Positions 50,738 to 59,696 of a stretch of DNA of 64,000 nt are shown in pieces. The stretch comes from Truepera sp. bin119. Lineage in GTDB: Bacteria; Deinococcota; Deinococci; Deinococcales; Trueperaceae. The DNA is taken from the NCBI GenBank assembly GCA_002239005.1, contig MPNL01000004.1, forward strand, positions 62,001 through 126,000. The letters run 5' to 3'. Numbering within the stretch: position 1 is the first letter of the stretch; each line of letters opens with the position of its first letter. Both the position numbers and the translations under genes were made by a program. The notes beneath the pieces were generated by a model, which was given only the letters and a program-made list of their open reading frames with translations, ran no database searches and was not told the origin of the DNA.

Positions 50738-51984
50738 TAGTCCACCGGCTGGCACCTTCGTCCAGTGGCGACCGCGACGGTTAACCGTTGCGAGACGGGA
50801 GCCGTCGTCTGACCAACGTAGTCTCCGGCCAGTTTGACTGGCTGGAACCCTTGTTTTTCCCACCAATTTCTGCCTCTTTTCCCCGGAAGCAATAAGTCAA
50901 TTTCTTTGGCTGTCTGCCCTCCCCGCCCGTGATGGACTGAGATGCTTTTGTGCGGTGCCGTGGTAGACCGTATGAGAAGTTTTCGATTAGGCCAGGTCTC
51001 CTGTACTGCTGCGATGCACATCTTCGCGGTCTGACGCCGCTGGTCAGTTCTGATCAGTACGGCGGCCCCCTTTTTTAGGTGGCGACTAGCCTCCTGCAGG
51101 ACGGACCCAATCAATGTTTCGTAATCGGTTTTGTTTTTGTATCTTGCCGACCGGCGCCAGTCCTTGCGGAAGTTGTGACCCAAAAGCCATAGCCGTAGCC
51201 AGTGGTCGTTCCAGTAATCGGCTACGCCGCAGTAAGGGGGGGAGGTGATAAGGAGGCCGGCCTCCATACCTGCTTGCTTGGGGAGCTCATCACGTGCATC
51301 GCCAAGAATGGCTGTTCCCTGAGCTTGGTCCGGAATCCCGTAATGGTAACGTCGCCGTATCTTGTCGGTGAGCATTGCTACTGGATCCACGTCAGGTGGT
51401 CTTAGCAAACCTTTGTCGGTCCACCATCTCACGGCGTAGTCGGGGGAGTACGCGATCGTTGGAGACATTGAGTTGGACAAGCCGTCCTCCTTCTTGTCCT
51501 GCATGTGCAGGGCGATGAATGCCATCAAGGTTCGGTCTACTTCCGACCCCTTCCAGTCCAGTTCACGCCGTGCGGCGCGTAGCAGGGCTCTCACCTTGGG
51601 GGCCCAAGCCATTGCCTCGAATTGGCTGCGGCTCCGGCCGTCCTGCGGTTTCCGAGCCAGCCAGATCTCGTTTAGTCTTGCGATGACCTGCTCAGGGTCT
51701 TCCGCTGGCTGCAGCTTTGCTGCGGTGAAAATCCAAGCTACCGGGTTCACGTCAATACCAGTTGTGGGGCGGCCCATCACCGCAGCCGTAAACGGGCCGT
51801 TTCCTCGGCCGCAGAACGGGTCCAAGACGGGCTCCCCAACTTTCGTAAGGTTGCCTACGGCGTCCTGCACGAAGGTCGGTGGAAACATCGCCAAGTACCG
51901 CCCTAGGGCGTACCAACGGCCGGCAGCCGTGCTTCGTGGCCACGGCTGTTTGAATGCTGGCTGCTTTTGTGTGTTTTCTGTCAT
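50737..51984 (-). CDS. DNA methyltransferase (N4-cytosine/N6-adenine) of the HerA-NurA operon
   Basis: The 415-aa protein has the S-adenosylmethionine motif DPFCGRGNG (residues 55-63) and the catalytic motif TSPPYCG (247-253), in the I-then-IV order, with a target-recognition part between and after. It methylates an amino group in DNA; the site is unknown. Its ATG overlaps the nurA stop (ATGA, 51981-51984). The TAG stop is formed at the MITE junction, so the original C-terminus may have been longer. It may mark self DNA against the HerA-NurA machine. Confidence 0.85.
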   Translation of the reverse strand: MTENTQKQPAFKQPWPRSTAAGRWYALGRYLAMFPPTFVQDAVGNLTKVGEPVLDPFCGRGNGPFTAAVMGRPTTGIDVNPVAWIFTAAKLQPAEDPEQVIARLNEIWLARKPQDGRSRSQFEAMAWAPKVRALLRAARRELDWKGSEVDRTLMAFIALHMQDKKEDGLSNSMSPTIAYSPDYAVRWWTDKGLLRPPDVDPVAMLTDKIRRRYHYGIPDQAQGTAILGDARDELPKQAGMEAGLLITSPPYCGVADYWNDHWLRLWLLGHNFRKDWRRSARYKNKTDYETLIGSVLQEASRHLKKGAAVLIRTDQRRQTAKMCIAAVQETWPNRKLLIRSTTAPHKSISVHHGRGGQTAKEIDLLLPGKRGRNWWEKQGFQPVKLAGDYVGQTTAPVSQRLTVAVATGRRCQPVD

Positions 51985-53294
51985 GGCGCAAGACTTTTGA
52001 TTAGGTCTGTGCCGGCGCGGAGCGGGATTGCGGCCCGGTTGTGCGCACGGCGGAGGGCGAGGAATTGGTCTGTGCCTACTCCCAACGGCCCGGCCGTGTT
52101 GACCGCGTCTGCCAGCGCTAGGGGCGCCAAAGCGTTAGTGAGAGGCGGCTCTGCTTCCGGTTGAGCGATGTTGAGTACCAGACGCTGACCGTTTTTCGTC
52201 TTCATTACGATTGGCCGGCCGTAGTGCGTTAGTTCGCCCCACGGCTTAGGACTGTCTGAGTGACGGGCCACTATGTTGGCCCGTATGTAATCGTTGTCTG
52301 GCAACCACAGACGCTCCCTTGGGATATTTTGCCCCGGCGCTGGGGCGCGGTCCAGCTCCTCGGCGTGGTTCACGAATGGTCCGCTCTTGACCCCCGACAT
52401 TACCAAGAGCAAGGCTCCCGGGTGTTTTTCATTGAGCACGCTTTGGATGTCTTGCAGTTCCTTGCGGATGGCCCGTGCCAAGACCGCAATTGTTCCGAAT
52501 GCTGCGAGCTGTCCGTCCATTACGAACGCAGTGTTGCCAATAGCGACGCGCCCCAACTCCGATTTCACAAGGTAGCGCAAGCTGTTCACTAGGGCGAGAA
52601 TTTCCAGCGTGTCACGGACCCGGCTGTGGCACTCTGTCGGGGATTCGTTCTCCCGGAATTGCTCATGAATCCTGAGGCCGTCCGTGGGTAGGACTTCAAC
52701 CCCGCAAGTTGGGCAATAATCTACTTGGCCCGGGCGCGGCAAGCTCAAGTTTTCTTTCGAACAGTCTGGGTTAGGGCAGTGGTCGACTTTGTGGTTGGGG
52801 CCGAGCAGATGATGCAGCGTTTCGGCAAAGGTCTCGCCGCCGACGTTTGCCTTTTCCAGTTCCCTGTTGAAAATCTGCCTGAACCAGGTTTTTGGGTCTG
52901 TGCCGTCCTTTTTTCCAGCGTTCATGCCTGGGAGCATCATTCCCAGGCTTTGGCCTCTTTCAGTTTCTCGCAGGAGCCGCGGGTTGACCGCACCGCTCTC
53001 CGGGAGGCGTTGCAACGTTTTCAGCTTCTTCAGGTCCATTACTACCATCCCTAGGGAAACCAAGCCAGCTTCCGTAGATGGAAGCGCTCCCGGGATCGGC
53101 TGGTAGACATCCGACCCATCTATAGCCAAGATGTGGGTTCGCGAGGTTCCTGCAGGGCAGGGTTGGAATGGAGGGATCGGCAACGGTTGTCCAGTGTGCC
53201 TGTCCTGTAGTTCCTGGCGAAATTCGTCCACCACCCCTTTCTCGGCAATGGCTCGAATCGCCGCTAGGCCAGCGCGTTCGTTTTCGTATGGCAT
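51981..53294 (-). CDS. nurA: NurA-domain nuclease with zinc-ribbon insertion
   Basis: The 437-aa protein has two NurA signatures: ILAIDGSDV (D59) and AFVMDGQLAAFG (D260), the manganese-binding acidic residues of this RNase H-like nuclease. Between them sits a CPNPDC ... CPTC zinc ribbon (Cys 173, 178, 194, 197), not usual in NurA. NurA resects DNA 5' ends when driven by the HerA ATPase, which is encoded directly upstream with a 9-base gap. It is coupled to the downstream methyltransferase. Confidence 0.75.
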   Translation of the reverse strand: MPYENERAGLAAIRAIAEKGVVDEFRQELQDRHTGQPLPIPPFQPCPAGTSRTHILAIDGSDVYQPIPGALPSTEAGLVSLGMVVMDLKKLKTLQRLPESGAVNPRLLRETERGQSLGMMLPGMNAGKKDGTDPKTWFRQIFNRELEKANVGGETFAETLHHLLGPNHKVDHCPNPDCSKENLSLPRPGQVDYCPTCGVEVLPTDGLRIHEQFRENESPTECHSRVRDTLEILALVNSLRYLVKSELGRVAIGNTAFVMDGQLAAFGTIAVLARAIRKELQDIQSVLNEKHPGALLLVMSGVKSGPFVNHAEELDRAPAPGQNIPRERLWLPDNDYIRANIVARHSDSPKPWGELTHYGRPIVMKTKNGQRLVLNIAQPEAEPPLTNALAPLALADAVNTAGPLGVGTDQFLALRRAHNRAAIPLRAGTDLIKSLAP

Positions 53295-53303
53295 GACGCC
53301 TCA

Positions 53304-55538
53304 CTACAACGGTGGTTGCTCTGTGCTGTGGCCGTTCTCAGCTTGAAAGGTGCTCTGGCTAGGATCAGTCGTATTGCCGACATCCTCGTCCTCGATACTG
53401 AACTTGTCAAGTTGGACTGGCACTGTGTAGGCCTGCGACAACGTCCTGATGCGCACGAACCCCTGCTCGCTGACTCTACCGATCTGGTCGATGAAATCGG
53501 CGAAATCCATGTAGTCCGCTACTACGCGCCGCTCAGCGCCCGAGTTGAGGTAGGACAGCACCCAGTTGTCGGTTTCGCTGAGGATTTCGGGCATTACAGA
53601 GCTGGGCGCCTGTGTCGCCAGCACCATGCCTATGTTGAGTTTGCTACCCTCTTTCGCAGCCCTCGCCCATACGGTCGTCAAGTTGTCGCGGGCGTTGGCG
53701 CGGGGTAACAGGTTGTGGGCTTCCTCGATGTATATGATGATGTGCCCTTTCGTCGCTTGGGATGCGTCCGGGGGCGCGGATGGGTCATGCTGAGCCAGAA
53801 CGCTCCTAAACCTGTCTTGCTGGGACCGGAAGATGCGCCACATGATCCGTTCGGCTGCGGCTTGGTTTTGCTCTGGATCGCCAGCCGATTGGTCGATGAC
53901 GACCAGTTTCCCTTGCCTCAGGTCCTCCACTACGGCTTCGGCGAAGTCATTGGTGGTACCGGGGTCATGTTGCTCCCGAACCCTCTGGAAAGTCCTGGGC
54001 CCATTTCGGGATTCGAAGATACGAAGGACAGCGCGGAATCTGGGATCGGCCCAAGACTCGTGGCTCCGGCTCACGTTGGTGATGTAGCGCTGTTCAAAGG
54101 TGTCGAAGTGTCCCCTTTTGTCTTCAATGAATCGGGACAGGGCGGTGAACACTGTGATGAGTTGGTCCCAGGTGATTTTGAACTGGTTGTTGACCGCCGC
54201 TTGGAGGATGGTGGCCGCTTGGTGATAATCGGTTTGGTTATCAGTGCTGGTATTCTTGTCTCGATGCAGGGCATCAATGAGATCCTTTGAGAACATTGAG
54301 TGTAGGCCCGGTCCTCGAATGGTCGGCTCCCACTCTGGAGTCTGCAGTCCAGCGGCCGCCAGTGCTGTCCGATAAGCCAGAACCGCTCGGTAGTATCGTG
54401 TTTTGGCGCTCATGTCGCCGGCGGCAGTGGGTTGTACTGTCAGATCTGCATCCCTGAAAGCGGTCGTGTAGCGTGCCGTTTCGTTAGCCATGATGCCTTT
54501 GATGATTTCCTTGCCCGCCAGCATCTGATCCAAGGCTTGTTCGACCAGCCTCGTGTCTTGGTCATCCTGCCAATCGCGTGGTATCTGGTCCCCGAAGAAA
54601 TTCAGCTTCATGACATTCCGGCATTTATCCCAATCCACGGGAATCAGCCCGTAAGTCGCTACCTCGGACTGCCGCGGTAGCCCAATAGTTTCGTGGACGC
54701 GGTGCAGGCCCTTGCCGTCCTGGTAGTTGTCCTGGGCGTATTCGCCGCTCAGGTCAAAAATGACCTGCCCTACGCGGTGTTCGGGGTTGTCCTCCCGAAT
54801 CCGGTAGATGTTTTCGGCTACGATTTTGAGGCCGTTGGATTTGCCAGAGCGCGACATACCGAAGTAAGCGGTACGCCTTTTCATGATGTCTGTGGGGTTG
54901 ATCCTGAAGTCGGCTATTGTCGCGTTGTCGGAATCCGCGGCTGCGAATCTGGTGCGGCCTATTTTGGCTGCTTTACGGGCGATTGGGATGTCGTTGGTGC
55001 GGTGCTGGTGATTTACGATTAGGTTCAGCGATTCTGCGTCTGGTTTCCACACCATCAGTTCATTAACGGCGTAGTAGTTGGCGATGTCTTCTGCGTAGCG
55101 GTAGGTGCCGTCTTCACGGGCAATGAAAGTACCTAGGACGGAGCATTCCAGTCCGTGCAGGGAAATTTTATCCTTTACCCAGTTGGGGAGTCGGTCCGCC
55201 CAGGACCCTTGGTTTCCCGAGTCCTCGATGCTTTCTTGCCTGGTCTGGTCGTTGGCAGCAGCAGCCGGGAGGCGGGCCTCGTTCTGGATTCTAAGCAGGA
55301 TGAACGACTTGTCGCCGTCTAGCTTGGCTGCCATCAGAAACGCGTTCTTGGGCAGACCACCAGCTTGCTCCCGGTCGTAGTCATACACGGCGACTACAGC
55401 ACTAGTGTACGAGATCGTGTACACGCTGCCGACGAGTTTCGCTCGGTTGCGGAACGGAGTCAGCGTAGGCTGGCCAGCACTCTGTTTCAGTCCTTCCAAC
55501 AGCGACGTGCTCTCGCTTGCGGATGTTTCCAGAACCAT
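53304..55538 (-). CDS. herA: HerA-family DNA translocase ATPase
   Basis: The 744-aa protein has Walker A GMSRSGKS (residues 227-234), Walker B IIIYIEEAHNL (600-610), an N-terminal HAS-barrel-like region and a C-terminal ATQAPSSVMPEILSETDNW segment (sensor and arginine finger zone). HerA forms a hexameric ring that pumps DNA into NurA. It is longer than archaeal HerA (about 500 aa), with an insertion of about 200 residues between the Walker motifs. First gene of the herA-nurA-methyltransferase operon; base composition is lower in GC than the sdh genes. Confidence 0.85.
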   Translation of the reverse strand: MVLETSASESTSLLEGLKQSAGQPTLTPFRNRAKLVGSVYTISYTSAVVAVYDYDREQAGGLPKNAFLMAAKLDGDKSFILLRIQNEARLPAAAANDQTRQESIEDSGNQGSWADRLPNWVKDKISLHGLECSVLGTFIAREDGTYRYAEDIANYYAVNELMVWKPDAESLNLIVNHQHRTNDIPIARKAAKIGRTRFAAADSDNATIADFRINPTDIMKRRTAYFGMSRSGKSNGLKIVAENIYRIREDNPEHRVGQVIFDLSGEYAQDNYQDGKGLHRVHETIGLPRQSEVATYGLIPVDWDKCRNVMKLNFFGDQIPRDWQDDQDTRLVEQALDQMLAGKEIIKGIMANETARYTTAFRDADLTVQPTAAGDMSAKTRYYRAVLAYRTALAAAGLQTPEWEPTIRGPGLHSMFSKDLIDALHRDKNTSTDNQTDYHQAATILQAAVNNQFKITWDQLITVFTALSRFIEDKRGHFDTFEQRYITNVSRSHESWADPRFRAVLRIFESRNGPRTFQRVREQHDPGTTNDFAEAVVEDLRQGKLVVIDQSAGDPEQNQAAAERIMWRIFRSQQDRFRSVLAQHDPSAPPDASQATKGHIIIYIEEAHNLLPRANARDNLTTVWARAAKEGSKLNIGMVLATQAPSSVMPEILSETDNWVLSYLNSGAERRVVADYMDFADFIDQIGRVSEQGFVRIRTLSQAYTVPVQLDKFSIEDEDVGNTTDPSQSTFQAENGHSTEQPPL

Positions 55539-55882
55539 CGTGGTTTCGCTCCTCAGATAGGCTTGCTGTAATTATAGCAAGTCAGGAGCTTCCGGTCGTA
55601 ACGTGAGATTGTCTCTGCCCCCCAAAGGGGGGAGGCCAGTCCTGGTGCATCCTGCACCATGTGAAAAATACAAACAGACCTCCAATAGCAAGTTTAGCCT
55701 GCGTCAATCATGAGTGCCCCAGTTACGGTCAGCCAGGCCAAGGAAACCTCAGAGTCCGCAAGATCTACGGACCAGACCGGATCCGTTACTTACTCTGCCG
55801 GAGTTGCCAGAGCGAGTTCAGTGAACGTAAGAACACTCCTTTGTGGAGCAGCAAGATCGGGGAGATCAAAGCCTGCGCTATT

Positions 55883-55907
55883 GCTGATCCAGCGAATCCG
55901 TCCTTGC
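55883..55907 (-). repeat. Short hairpin element, in frame (ADPANPSLQ)
   Basis: Reverse complement GCAAGGACGGATTCGCTGGA, then TCAGC. Same as 56003 and 10321. It encodes DPANPSLQ within the transposase. Confidence 0.7.
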
Positions 55908-56002
55908 AGCTGGCTGAAGGCACCTCGGTGAAGGGTACCGCCCGACTCACAGGCGTTACCCCTAAAGCGATCCGGCGCTTAGCCTCACAGTTGGGACGGC
56001 AG

Positions 56003-56026
56003 GCTGATCCAGCGAATCCGTCCTTA
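56003..56026 (-). repeat. Short hairpin element, in frame (ADPANPSLR)
   Basis: Reverse complement TAAGGACGGATTCGCTGGAT, then CAGC. Encodes DPANPSLR within the transposase. Confidence 0.7.
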
Positions 56027-56288
56027 CGCTTCCACGACCAGCGGGTCCAACAGCTGGCCAGCACCGGCTTGCAGGCCGATGAGCGCTGGGGCTTCGTCGG
56101 CAGTAAGCGCGAGCAGTTCTGGCAGGCTGAAGTGATCGACCCAGCTACCAGGTTGGTGGTGGCCTTTGCCACGGGAGAAAGGAATGAGAGGCTTGTGGAA
56201 CAAGTCCTGCAGGACGCCGTTTCTCGTCTATCTTACCCCCAGGGAGTGGTCCTGTTCAGCGATGGTGAGCCGAGCTATGAGAAGTTGT

Positions 56289-56313
56289 AAGATCGGACTC
56301 TTCGGGTCCGTCC
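56289..56313 (+). repeat. Short hairpin element, CTTCGGGTC type, at the transposase stop
   Basis: CGGACTCTTCGGGTCCG is a perfect hairpin. It follows the TAA that ends the transposase frame, and homology to the transposase resumes right after it. Confidence 0.65.
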
Positions 56314-56689
56314 TGTATTCGGCCACCCCTACCGGCCTGCCCGGAGAGGATCTCGAGGCCGGTTCCCCATCAGGGTAGCGAATCGATCATCCACCGCAGG
56401 GACGGCCATATCCAGAGACGCCACTCCTACGGCAACGACCCGTTTCCGCCAAGGGGTTGACAGCCAGCGACGCCCGCGACTCGAGGCACCATAGTGCCAG
56501 GGCTATTAGAGGCCAACGATAAGATTGAGGGCTTTGCACTCCCTAGTCACGGTTTCAGAACATCTCAGCCTGCAGTGCAAGGCATCCCGGTTGCGACGAC
56601 CTCTCTTCCCTCCCCTTCCAGCTTCCTAGCGTAGATGCCAAGGTCCATGATTACTGCCGCTCGCGTAGACAACACTGGCTCAAGGCTAT

Positions 56690-56979
56690 AGAGACCCCCT
56701 AGTGTTAACGGCCCTAAGGGGGAATGGCGACACCCCGGAAATGCCAACTTGCGGTTTGATGGGTTTGCCACTCAAGACATATTGGGCACAGTTCAGCCTC
56801 GGCTCGCGGCGTCCACAAGCGCTGCCTGTACTTCAGGCATCCCCGGACCGTCCCACGTCCTGAGAGCCATGGGACTTAGTGAGAGCGAAGCCGATTCACC
56901 ACTGACAAGCAAGTCCGCGAGACTGCTAGCATTAGTCATCAGGGGAGTCGAATCGCTGTCAACGGCAGGTTTGGGATAG
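56690..56979 (+). pseudogene. Cysteine desulfurase, C-terminal remnant
   Basis: The frame reads VNGPKGEWRHPGNANLRFDG and then AASTSAACTSGIPGPSHVLR, AMGLSESEAD: the catalytic-Cys loop and C-terminus of IscS/NifS/DndA-type cysteine desulfurases. The N-terminal two thirds, including the PLP lysine, are gone, and the frame breaks near 56690. It might be left from an iron-sulfur gene or from a DNA phosphorothioation (Dnd) cluster. Confidence 0.7.
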
Positions 56980-56987
56980 GTCTTTGA

Positions 56988-57854
56988 ATGAATCCTGTAA
57001 CAGGCAATATACCACCGACAGGAGCATCATTCCCTATAGGTGCGCTCCAATTGTTCGAGTCTCTGGCAGGAACAACATGGGATTGGCTGGGTCATGCAAG
57101 GAAGGTGAAACTCGCCATATCCGAGGATTCAGTAACCGACATAACTGAACTCGAAATAGCAACGGCTGGTTTAAACGGGATTAAGGTCACGAGGGTTACA
57201 AAACAAGAAGAGAGTCGCTACGGATTCGATTGGATGTGGTTCATAGGAAATAGGGACCAAGGTTATATCCGGTATGCCGTCCAAGCCAAAAAAATAATAC
57301 TTAATACCTCAGGTAGTTACAATTATCGGATTCGGCACAAATCGGGACTTCAGATCGTTGCGTTGAAACGATTTGCGAACTGCGTCGGTGCCATACCACT
57401 CTACTGTTTTTACAACAATGTGGATACGTCCACAGCAGTTCGACATTGGCATTGTTTCCAACAGCCAGATGTTCGTCAGATGGGATGCACACTTGTCCCT
57501 CTCGACGCAGTAGAGATCGTACACAAACCGGGTCATAGAAAGGACTTCACCGCCATTCATCAGGACCAACGCGCTATCCCCTGGAGGTGCCTCTTCCACC
57601 CAAGTTGCGTAAGTGCCCTCATCCACAGGAGAGCTGTAGGCTCTGCGGACTACTCGACGTACCAGGCTCCCGATGATCTGACCAATCCAGTCCCAAGAGA
57701 CCTTCCGGAGTTCCTACTAGGGGATAGTCCAACGGTTGAATTAGACGAGGTGATTCGCCAACTATTTCTCGATGATGAGGGTGGTGACCCTTCGCTCCGT
57801 AGGAGGCTTGCCCTTCCCGCACGGTGCCTGGTTATAGAGTCTGAACCTGCTTAA
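56988..57854 (+). CDS. DUF6615-like protein, possible PD-(D/E)XK nuclease
   Basis: The 288-aa protein has KLAISEDSVTDITELEIA near the N-terminus, then EESRYGFDWMWFIGN and YIRYAVQAKKI. The E, D and QAK spacing fits the core of a restriction-endonuclease-like fold, and GAIPLYCFYNN follows. This matches, as far as I can recall, the uncharacterised DUF6615 family. It is solitary, on the plus strand amid minus-strand defence genes, with clearly lower GC. It could be a solitary effector nuclease. Confidence 0.5.
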   Translation: MNPVTGNIPPTGASFPIGALQLFESLAGTTWDWLGHARKVKLAISEDSVTDITELEIATAGLNGIKVTRVTKQEESRYGFDWMWFIGNRDQGYIRYAVQAKKIILNTSGSYNYRIRHKSGLQIVALKRFANCVGAIPLYCFYNNVDTSTAVRHWHCFQQPDVRQMGCTLVPLDAVEIVHKPGHRKDFTAIHQDQRAIPWRCLFHPSCVSALIHRRAVGSADYSTYQAPDDLTNPVPRDLPEFLLGDSPTVELDEVIRQLFLDDEGGDPSLRRRLALPARCLVIESEPA

Positions 57855-57955
57855 GCAGGCAAGCGGTCGTCAGCACAAACCCTAGCTCGAAGTTTAGAAA
57901 TTAGTAAAGATGAGTAGACCCCGGAAGGACCCGAGCACGTCCCTCCCAGAACACC

Positions 57956-58232
57956 TCACAGGCCAGCGATCAACCGCTGCCCTGTGCTGATCAGCTGCAA
58001 CCACCATCCGGGAAAGATCCCGAATAGCACAGTCCCCAGAGCGGCGAGGCGACCCAAGTCGTCGCCAAGGTCATCCCGGTCGCCGAGGAGCACCAACACC
58101 GCGAACGCCCCGATATTCGTAAGCGCGTAGGCAGCGAGATACCAGAGCGCTGCCCGGACGCCGACAGTACCACCAGGCCGAGGTAGCCTGCGTGGGCCAC
58201 CGCGGAGTAGGCGAGCCCCCGTTCTGAGATGT
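57956..58232 (-). pseudogene. NADH-quinone oxidoreductase subunit N (nuoN), 3' remnant
   Basis: On the minus strand, RGLAYSAVAHAGYLGLVVL is followed after a one-base shift by ALWYLAAYALTNIGAFAVLV, then LLGDRDDLGDDLGRLAALG and, after an apparent internal deletion, VLFGIFPGWWLQLI to a stop at 57956. These are conserved NuoN helices. The start is missing, cut off by the hsdS end. It shows that the island landed in or brought along a piece of a respiratory gene. Confidence 0.75.
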
Positions 58233-58244
58233 CAGTGGCTATGC

Positions 58245-59684
58245 TCAGGCCCCCTCTGCGATAGCTTCATGCTCTTCGGTTAGTTCAGTGGTTGGCTCGA
58301 GGGTCTCTAGGTCGGCTTCGGTCTCGAGGGGGTCGACCTCGGGCAACTTGGCTGCCGCCTCGCGGACGTCGAGTTTGCCGGTCACCACATCGGAGATGAG
58401 GCGGGTGCGGTATTCGCTCAGGAGGCACACCTCACGCTCCGAGCCCTGTCGCGCCCTATCTATCCTGCAAGTCATATGCTGCAGGACCTCAACGATCTGC
58501 TTCTGTTCATCTAAGGGGGGGAGTAGCACCGGCATCCACCCGATGTCATCAATGTTGAAGTGGCCAACCGTTGATCCCTGTGATGCCAATTGTATGCGTG
58601 TCCTCGGCGGCCCAGCATATATCATGTGAACTAGAAAACGCGGGTCATATTGGGTGTGATCGGGCCTTAGCAGAACGGTGCGTTGGCCGAGGCAAACTCG
58701 ACGTCCTTCCGGCACCAGACACGCTTCTCCTGCCGGTGCTTCTCGTGTGAAGATGACATCGCCAGGTTCAGGAACACCTCGTTTCGTCCACTCCTTATAC
58801 GAGGAGCTGTCAGTACAGTAAGTACCCTCCCAGTGGAGGTTCCCGCCACGCACTGCTGCTGTCCGAATTACGAAGTAGTCACTTTCAGTAACAGCAGGAG
58901 CGGTCTTGTGCTCACAGTCTATGAGTTGTGTCAACACGCGCTTCAGACCTATAACCCCCCAATGCTCCGGCACCTCCCCCAACCACTCCACGCCCGAGTC
59001 CTTATAGGCCGGATAGGGCTGACCGGTTCGGACATCGATCTGGCCGGTGACGGCCTGGTGGATGATGGCCTGTTTTTGTTCCTCGAGGAGGGTGATCAGC
59101 TTCTGTTTGGCACGGATGTAGCGTTGGATGCGTCGGTCGGTGTAGTCGAGGAAGCGGGTGATGGCGGTTTGTTCGGGGAGGGGGGGAAACGGTAACGGTT
59201 GCACAGCGAAATCTCTATACCTGAAATCAGAAGACCTTTCCCTAATCCCTTTGGCGAGTGCTTGTATCCAACCGTTGCGCGCCATTTCGCGTAGGGTGTA
59301 TGCGTAGAAGTAGGCGTTAACCTGTGATCTGGGTTTGCAGACTGAGTAGACAGGGGTCCCCTTACCATCCGAATCGGCAACACCGATAGCTCCAGCGAAA
59401 CCATCCATAGCATGGATAACCAGGTCACCCTGCCGAATACCCTGGTAACCGATCTCCTTCAGAGACTCTGTAAATCCCGCTTCCCGCCGATTCTTGCGAA
59501 GCGTCACGACGCCATCGCGGAAGCATGTGACGATTTCGTCTTCGTCGCGAACCGGCCGCTCCATCTTCTGAAACAGCCACTTAGCGCGCTCAATGTCCCA
59601 ATGTGCTGGCACGTTGCCAAGCCATTCCACTCCGGAAGGCTTATGGGTTGGGTAGGGTTTGAAGGTAGGGATGAAGGGTGCCAT
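58245..59684 (-). CDS. hsdS: Type I restriction-modification specificity subunit
   Basis: The 479-aa protein has two target-recognition halves, each opening with SGVEWLGxVPxHW (residues about 17-29 and 230-242) and each followed by PPLPEQ/PPLDEQ and a long coiled-coil spacer (ITRFLDYTDRRIQRYI; IVEVLQHMTCRIDRA). It picks the bipartite DNA site for HsdM and HsdR. It is separated from hsdM by three genes of another function. No hsdR is in the window. Confidence 0.9.
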   Translation of the reverse strand: MAPFIPTFKPYPTHKPSGVEWLGNVPAHWDIERAKWLFQKMERPVRDEDEIVTCFRDGVVTLRKNRREAGFTESLKEIGYQGIRQGDLVIHAMDGFAGAIGVADSDGKGTPVYSVCKPRSQVNAYFYAYTLREMARNGWIQALAKGIRERSSDFRYRDFAVQPLPFPPLPEQTAITRFLDYTDRRIQRYIRAKQKLITLLEEQKQAIIHQAVTGQIDVRTGQPYPAYKDSGVEWLGEVPEHWGVIGLKRVLTQLIDCEHKTAPAVTESDYFVIRTAAVRGGNLHWEGTYCTDSSSYKEWTKRGVPEPGDVIFTREAPAGEACLVPEGRRVCLGQRTVLLRPDHTQYDPRFLVHMIYAGPPRTRIQLASQGSTVGHFNIDDIGWMPVLLPPLDEQKQIVEVLQHMTCRIDRARQGSEREVCLLSEYRTRLISDVVTGKLDVREAAAKLPEVDPLETEADLETLEPTTELTEEHEAIAEGA

Positions 59685-59696
59685 ACGGTCGAACCT

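Larger units (their letters stand above)
55661..56290 (+). pseudogene. IS1-like transposase, truncated by a hairpin insertion
   Basis: The 209-aa frame has the zinc-finger N-terminus (CVNHECPSYG ... CRSCQSEFSE), a helix-turn-helix (TSVKGTARLTGVTPKAIRRLASQL) and the DDE-type core DERWGFVGSKREQFWQ ... LFSDGEPSYEKL. It then stops at the TAA made by a hairpin element (56289-56313). Sequence beyond, VFGHPYRPARRGSRG, is the missing C-terminus. Two earlier hairpins each appear to add about eight codons reading ADPANPSL. Inactive. Confidence 0.75.
55594..56530 (+). mobile_element. Degraded IS copy related to the element at 9985
   Basis: The left end (55594-55617) is the same terminal repeat as at 9985, followed by a CCCCCC/GGGGGG hairpin and then a transposase gene. 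Translated remnants of the transposase C-terminus (VFGHPYRPARRGSRGRFP) continue past its stop to roughly 56530 with frame changes. No right terminal repeat is found. Three short hairpin elements have inserted in it. Confidence 0.65.
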
